A DNA stretch of 7,355 nucleotides from CAZPFP01 sp964585895 (GTDB lineage Bacteria > Patescibacteriota > Microgenomatia > PFEM01 > JAHIFH01), in NCBI GenBank assembly GCA_964585895.1, contig CAZPFP010000032.1:1-7355 (forward strand), in the 5' to 3' direction. Below are positions 4,775 through 7,355 of the stretch, piece by piece. The first letter of the stretch is position 1, and every line of letters begins with the position of its first letter. The position numbers and the translations under genes are program-made. The notes under the pieces are model-generated. The model was given only the letters and a program-made list of their open reading frames with translations, ran no database searches and was not told where the DNA came from.

Positions 4775-5413
4775 ATGTTATACGACGTCACTAAACGAGC
4801 AATTGATTTGATGATGGCAACGACCCTGCTAGTGATCTTCTCTCCTTTATTTGTTTTTATTATTATTCTTATTAAACTTGATTCGCCTGGTTCAGTTTTT
4901 CCTGAGACTCCTGAAAGAGTGGGCAAACACGGTAAACTATTCCATATGTATAAATTTCGTTCGATGGTTACTGATGCTCATGAATTGCTGCGGACTGACC
5001 CCAAATTCCGCCGTCTTTATAAGCGATATAAAAAGAACAGCTACAAGCTTAAGGACGACCCAAGAATTACCCGGGTTGGTCGGTTGCTCAGGCGCTTTTC
5101 TTTAGATGAACTGCCGCAAATCATTAACATTTTTAAGGGCGAAATGAGTTTAGTTGGTCCAAGGGCTTATTACCCTGATGAACTGGAACAACAGCAAAAG
5201 GTCTACCCAAAAAGTAAAAAATATGTTAAACAATTATTAAAGGCAAAACCAGGGATCACTGGTTTTTGGCAAGTTCAGGGACGAAGCGAGATTAATTTTG
5301 ACAAGCGGGTGAGAATGGACGCGACTTATGTAAGCCGACGTTCAATTGTAGAAGATGTTACGATTATCTTAAGAACTCCCTGGGCAATGATTTCCGGGAA
5401 AGGAGCTTTGTGA
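4775..5413 (+). CDS. Minimal phosphoglycosyl transferase (bacterial sugar transferase)
   Basis: This 212-residue protein is a monotopic phosphoglycosyl transferase that transfers a sugar-1-phosphate from a nucleotide sugar to undecaprenyl phosphate, starting a lipid-linked glycan on the cytoplasmic face. One N-terminal hydrophobic segment (about 12-33) contains Ser23-Pro24, the helix-breaking pair known from Campylobacter PglC that makes a re-entrant membrane helix. KFRSMVTDA (60-68), DPRITRVGRLLRRFSLDELPQ (95-115) with the catalytic Asp111-Glu112 pair, SLVGPR (135-140), and KPGITGFWQVQGRSE (158-172) are all family hallmarks. The usual GPVFF..ERVG block is altered to GSVFPETPERVG. It lacks the extra N-terminal helices and CoA-binding-like domain of WcaJ/WbaP, so it is the small PglC-like form. 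The sugar cannot be predicted. It starts one base after the manC stop, with a weak AGGA (4760-4763), and overlaps the next gene by four bases. Confidence 0.95.
   Translation: MLYDVTKRAIDLMMATTLLVIFSPLFVFIIILIKLDSPGSVFPETPERVGKHGKLFHMYKFRSMVTDAHELLRTDPKFRRLYKRYKKNSYKLKDDPRITRVGRLLRRFSLDELPQIINIFKGEMSLVGPRAYYPDELEQQQKVYPKSKKYVKQLLKAKPGITGFWQVQGRSEINFDKRVRMDATYVSRRSIVEDVTIILRTPWAMISGKGAL
5399..5405 (+). promoter_or_regulatory. Strong Shine-Dalgarno site of the DUF4012 gene
   Basis: AAAGGAG ends four bases before the GTG at 5410. It is the best ribosome-binding site in the window and decides for the GTG start; the nearby ATG at 5414 is in another frame and stops after three codons. It shows that the organism does use Shine-Dalgarno pairing inside operons even though unit-heading genes seem leaderless. 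Confidence 0.75.
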
Positions 5414-7355
5414 ATGACACTTTAAACAAAAAAATAGAACTTGAAGAAACTCCCATTGAGGAGGCTGTTTCTCAACCCAAGAAAAGATTTAGGTTTAAAC
5501 CGCGCCTTTCTAAAAAGGTGGTTCTGCCAGTCTTGGGGGTTTTAGGTTTCTTATTAATTTTTCTGGTTGTTTTTCTTTTTTTACCTCTTTGGCGAATGAA
5601 AAGTAATCTCCCCCCGCTAATTGCCAGTAGTCAAAAGATAACCGTTGCCATTCAAACTCAAGAGCTTAATCAGGCAGTGGCCGGCATTGAAGAAACAAGT
5701 CAAGGGTTGGATAAATTGGCTAAAGATTACCGTTGGCTGGGCTGGCTAAGGTTTGTTCCTTTCCTGAATAATTTTTATAGTGATGGTCAACACCTACTTA
5801 AGGGTGGAGAACATCTTCTCCAAGCCGCTAATGCCGGCATTGAGGGACTCCAGCCCTACGCTGACATTCTTGGACTTGAGGGTGAAGAAAAAAAGACGAT
5901 GGAAGAGATGACCGTTGAAGAAAGGTTGATGCTCGTCTTAGATACGCTTGACAAACTTCAGCCAAGCCTGGATAAGATTGGCGAGAAACTAGAGTTAGCC
6001 AAGGAGGAAATTGACCAGATTGACCCAGGGCGCTACCCTCAAACTCTTTTTGGCAAGAAGGTTCGGTCTAACGTCGTTGATTTAATTGAAGCGATTGATG
6101 GTGCGGCGGAGATTATTTTGGAAGCAAAACCAATTATTAGTTATCTTAAACCCTTACTCGGCGTCCCTGAGGAAAAACGCTATCTATTGATTTTTCAGAA
6201 TGACGCCGAATTAAGACCAACCGGGGGTTTTATTACTGCCTACGCCGTCTTGTCGGTTAAGAACGGCCAAGTAACTCCTTTAGGCTCAAATGATATTTAT
6301 ACCCTTGATGCCCGATTGGGTAATCGGGTTAAAGCCCCGGAGCCTATTCTTGATTATCATAAAAATGTCTTCTACTGGCATCTGCGTGATATGAACCTTT
6401 CGCCTGACTTCAGCGAATCGATGGCTGTCTTTTGGGAGAATTATCAAAAAGCCGGCGGTCCTGGTGATATTGATGGAATTGTGGCCATTGATACGAAAGT
6501 GCCGGTTGATTTACTTGAAAGTCTTGGCAAAATTGGTGTTGGCGGCTGGGGTGAATTTTCCGCGGCAATAGATGAGCGCTGTGATTGCCCGCAAGTTGTT
6601 TATGAGCTAGAACGCCTGGCCGACAAGCCTTTGGGGGTCGTTAATGCAGGCAGAAAAGCGGTCATTGGTCCCTTAATGCACTCGATTTTAGCGAATGCAA
6701 TGGGTTCGCCTCGAAAGAAATGGCCTGAATTCTTTAATATTGCCTTTGCCGCTATCCAAGAAAAACACTTGCTTTTTTACTTCTTTGATGAAGAGCTTCA
6801 GCAAGCAATGGAGGCTTTGAATGCGGCCGGAAGAATTAAGGAAACCGAAGGAGATTATTTTCATCTTAATGACTGTAATTTTGCCGGCGCCAAGTCTAAT
6901 ATGTTTATTAAACAATCGGTTAAACAGGAGATTGAAATTGCTAACGACGGGACGATTACCAAAACCGTCACTATTGATTATCGGAATCCGGCCTCGCCAT
7001 CTAATTGTAATTTAGAATCGGGTGAGTTATGTCTGAATGGGCTTTATCGGGATTGGGTCAGACTCTATGTGCCTAAGGGGAGTGAATTGATTGAGGCCAC
7101 GGGGGCAGAAATCGAAGCCAAAGTTTATGAAGATTTGGGCAAAACCGTTTTTGAGACTTTTTATGGTGACCAAGCCCCGCTAAGACCGGAAGGCACAAAG
7201 CAATTGACTTTTAAATATAAATTGCCGTTTAAATTAGAAGAGGATGAGAAGTATCAATTGTTAATCCAGAAACAACCAGGCACTTACAATCCGGAATATG
7301 AGATTGTTCTTGGTAACCAACAGGAGATTTTCGAGCTTACTTCCGATCGCCACCT
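5410..7355 (+). CDS. DUF4012 membrane-anchored protein (3' end outside window)
   Basis: The frame is open from the GTG at 5410 to the window end, at least 648 residues. A charged cytoplasmic head (about 1-36, rich in Lys/Arg from 24) precedes one membrane helix (about 37-58), so the rest should be outside the membrane. Residues about 75-220 look helical and possibly coiled-coil. The DUF4012 core follows: RYLLIFQNDAELRPTGGFI ending with NDAELRPTGGFI at 264-275, LRDMNLSPDF with SPDF at 331-334, and a DIDGIVAIDT block shortly after. Five cysteines lie in the exported part (391, 393, 489, 533, 541) and could form disulfides. The family's biochemical role is not established; it is common in CPR, Chloroflexi and Actinobacteria, often near surface-glycan genes. 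It overlaps the phosphoglycosyl transferase stop by GTGA (5410-5413), so the two are translationally coupled. A role in glycan transfer or anchoring is only a guess from context. Confidence 0.88.
   Translation, partial: MNDTLNKKIELEETPIEEAVSQPKKRFRFKPRLSKKVVLPVLGVLGFLLIFLVVFLFLPLWRMKSNLPPLIASSQKITVAIQTQELNQAVAGIEETSQGLDKLAKDYRWLGWLRFVPFLNNFYSDGQHLLKGGEHLLQAANAGIEGLQPYADILGLEGEEKKTMEEMTVEERLMLVLDTLDKLQPSLDKIGEKLELAKEEIDQIDPGRYPQTLFGKKVRSNVVDLIEAIDGAAEIILEAKPIISYLKPLLGVPEEKRYLLIFQNDAELRPTGGFITAYAVLSVKNGQVTPLGSNDIYTLDARLGNRVKAPEPILDYHKNVFYWHLRDMNLSPDFSESMAVFWENYQKAGGPGDIDGIVAIDTKVPVDLLESLGKIGVGGWGEFSAAIDERCDCPQVVYELERLADKPLGVVNAGRKAVIGPLMHSILANAMGSPRKKWPEFFNIAFAAIQEKHLLFYFFDEELQQAMEALNAAGRIKETEGDYFHLNDCNFAGAKSNMFIKQSVKQEIEIANDGTITKTVTIDYRNPASPSNCNLESGELCLNGLYRDWVRLYVPKGSELIEATGAEIEAKVYEDLGKTVFETFYGDQAPLRPEGTKQLTFKYKLPFKLEEDEKYQLLIQKQPGTYNPEYEIVLGNQQEIFELTSDRH

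Noticed and set aside
4851..5105. Plus-strand second-frame ORF inside the phosphoglycosyl transferase gene
   Set aside because: It overlaps a gene whose motifs are all intact. Its composition is that of a shifted frame.

Overview
The window looks like chromosome from a small-genome, low-GC bacterium, most likely of the Candidate Phyla Radiation (Patescibacteria). The reasons are compact gene packing, very short gene gaps, minimal versions of several families (a TspO without its first helix, an 80-residue HicB), lysine-rich tails, and a DUF4012 membrane protein beside a minimal phosphoglycosyl transferase. This assignment is inference from gene content; there is no rRNA or marker gene. TGA serves as a stop (1025-1027, 5411-5413), so the lineages that read TGA as glycine are unlikely.

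Layout: the 3' end of an unrecognised plus-strand gene (3-125) converges on a small minus-strand membrane protein (177-407). Then, all on the plus strand: a histidine-phosphatase (479-1027); a TspO-like plus VIT/CCC1-like membrane protein pair (1086-1980); a hicB-hicA toxin-antitoxin module (2062-2544); and a surface-glycan operon of GT4 glycosyltransferase, mannose-1-phosphate guanylyltransferase, phosphoglycosyl transferase and DUF4012 protein (2594 to beyond the window end). The glycan genes are tightly coupled: a 19-nt overlap, a 1-nt gap and a 4-nt GTGA overlap. They read as one pathway: ManC makes GDP-mannose, the PGT starts a lipid-linked glycan, the GT4 extends it (probably with mannose), and the DUF4012 protein acts at the outer face of the membrane in a role that is not established.

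The most striking signal is a nearly identical 27-28-nt element in front of each of the four plus-strand transcription units, ending in an extended -10 (TGG TAAAAT) and lacking a normal -35. In three of the four cases the start codon lies only 6-8 nt after the -10, so the mRNAs should be essentially leaderless. The fourth copy lies upstream of a second, canonical promoter that is itself nearly leaderless, in front of hicB. Genes inside operons instead use Shine-Dalgarno sites or stop-start coupling. The element is much better conserved than a core promoter needs, contains an imperfect dyad, and may be a lineage-specific promoter or operator family.

No stretch over 300 bases lacks a gene. No tRNA, rRNA, CRISPR array or insertion sequence was seen.
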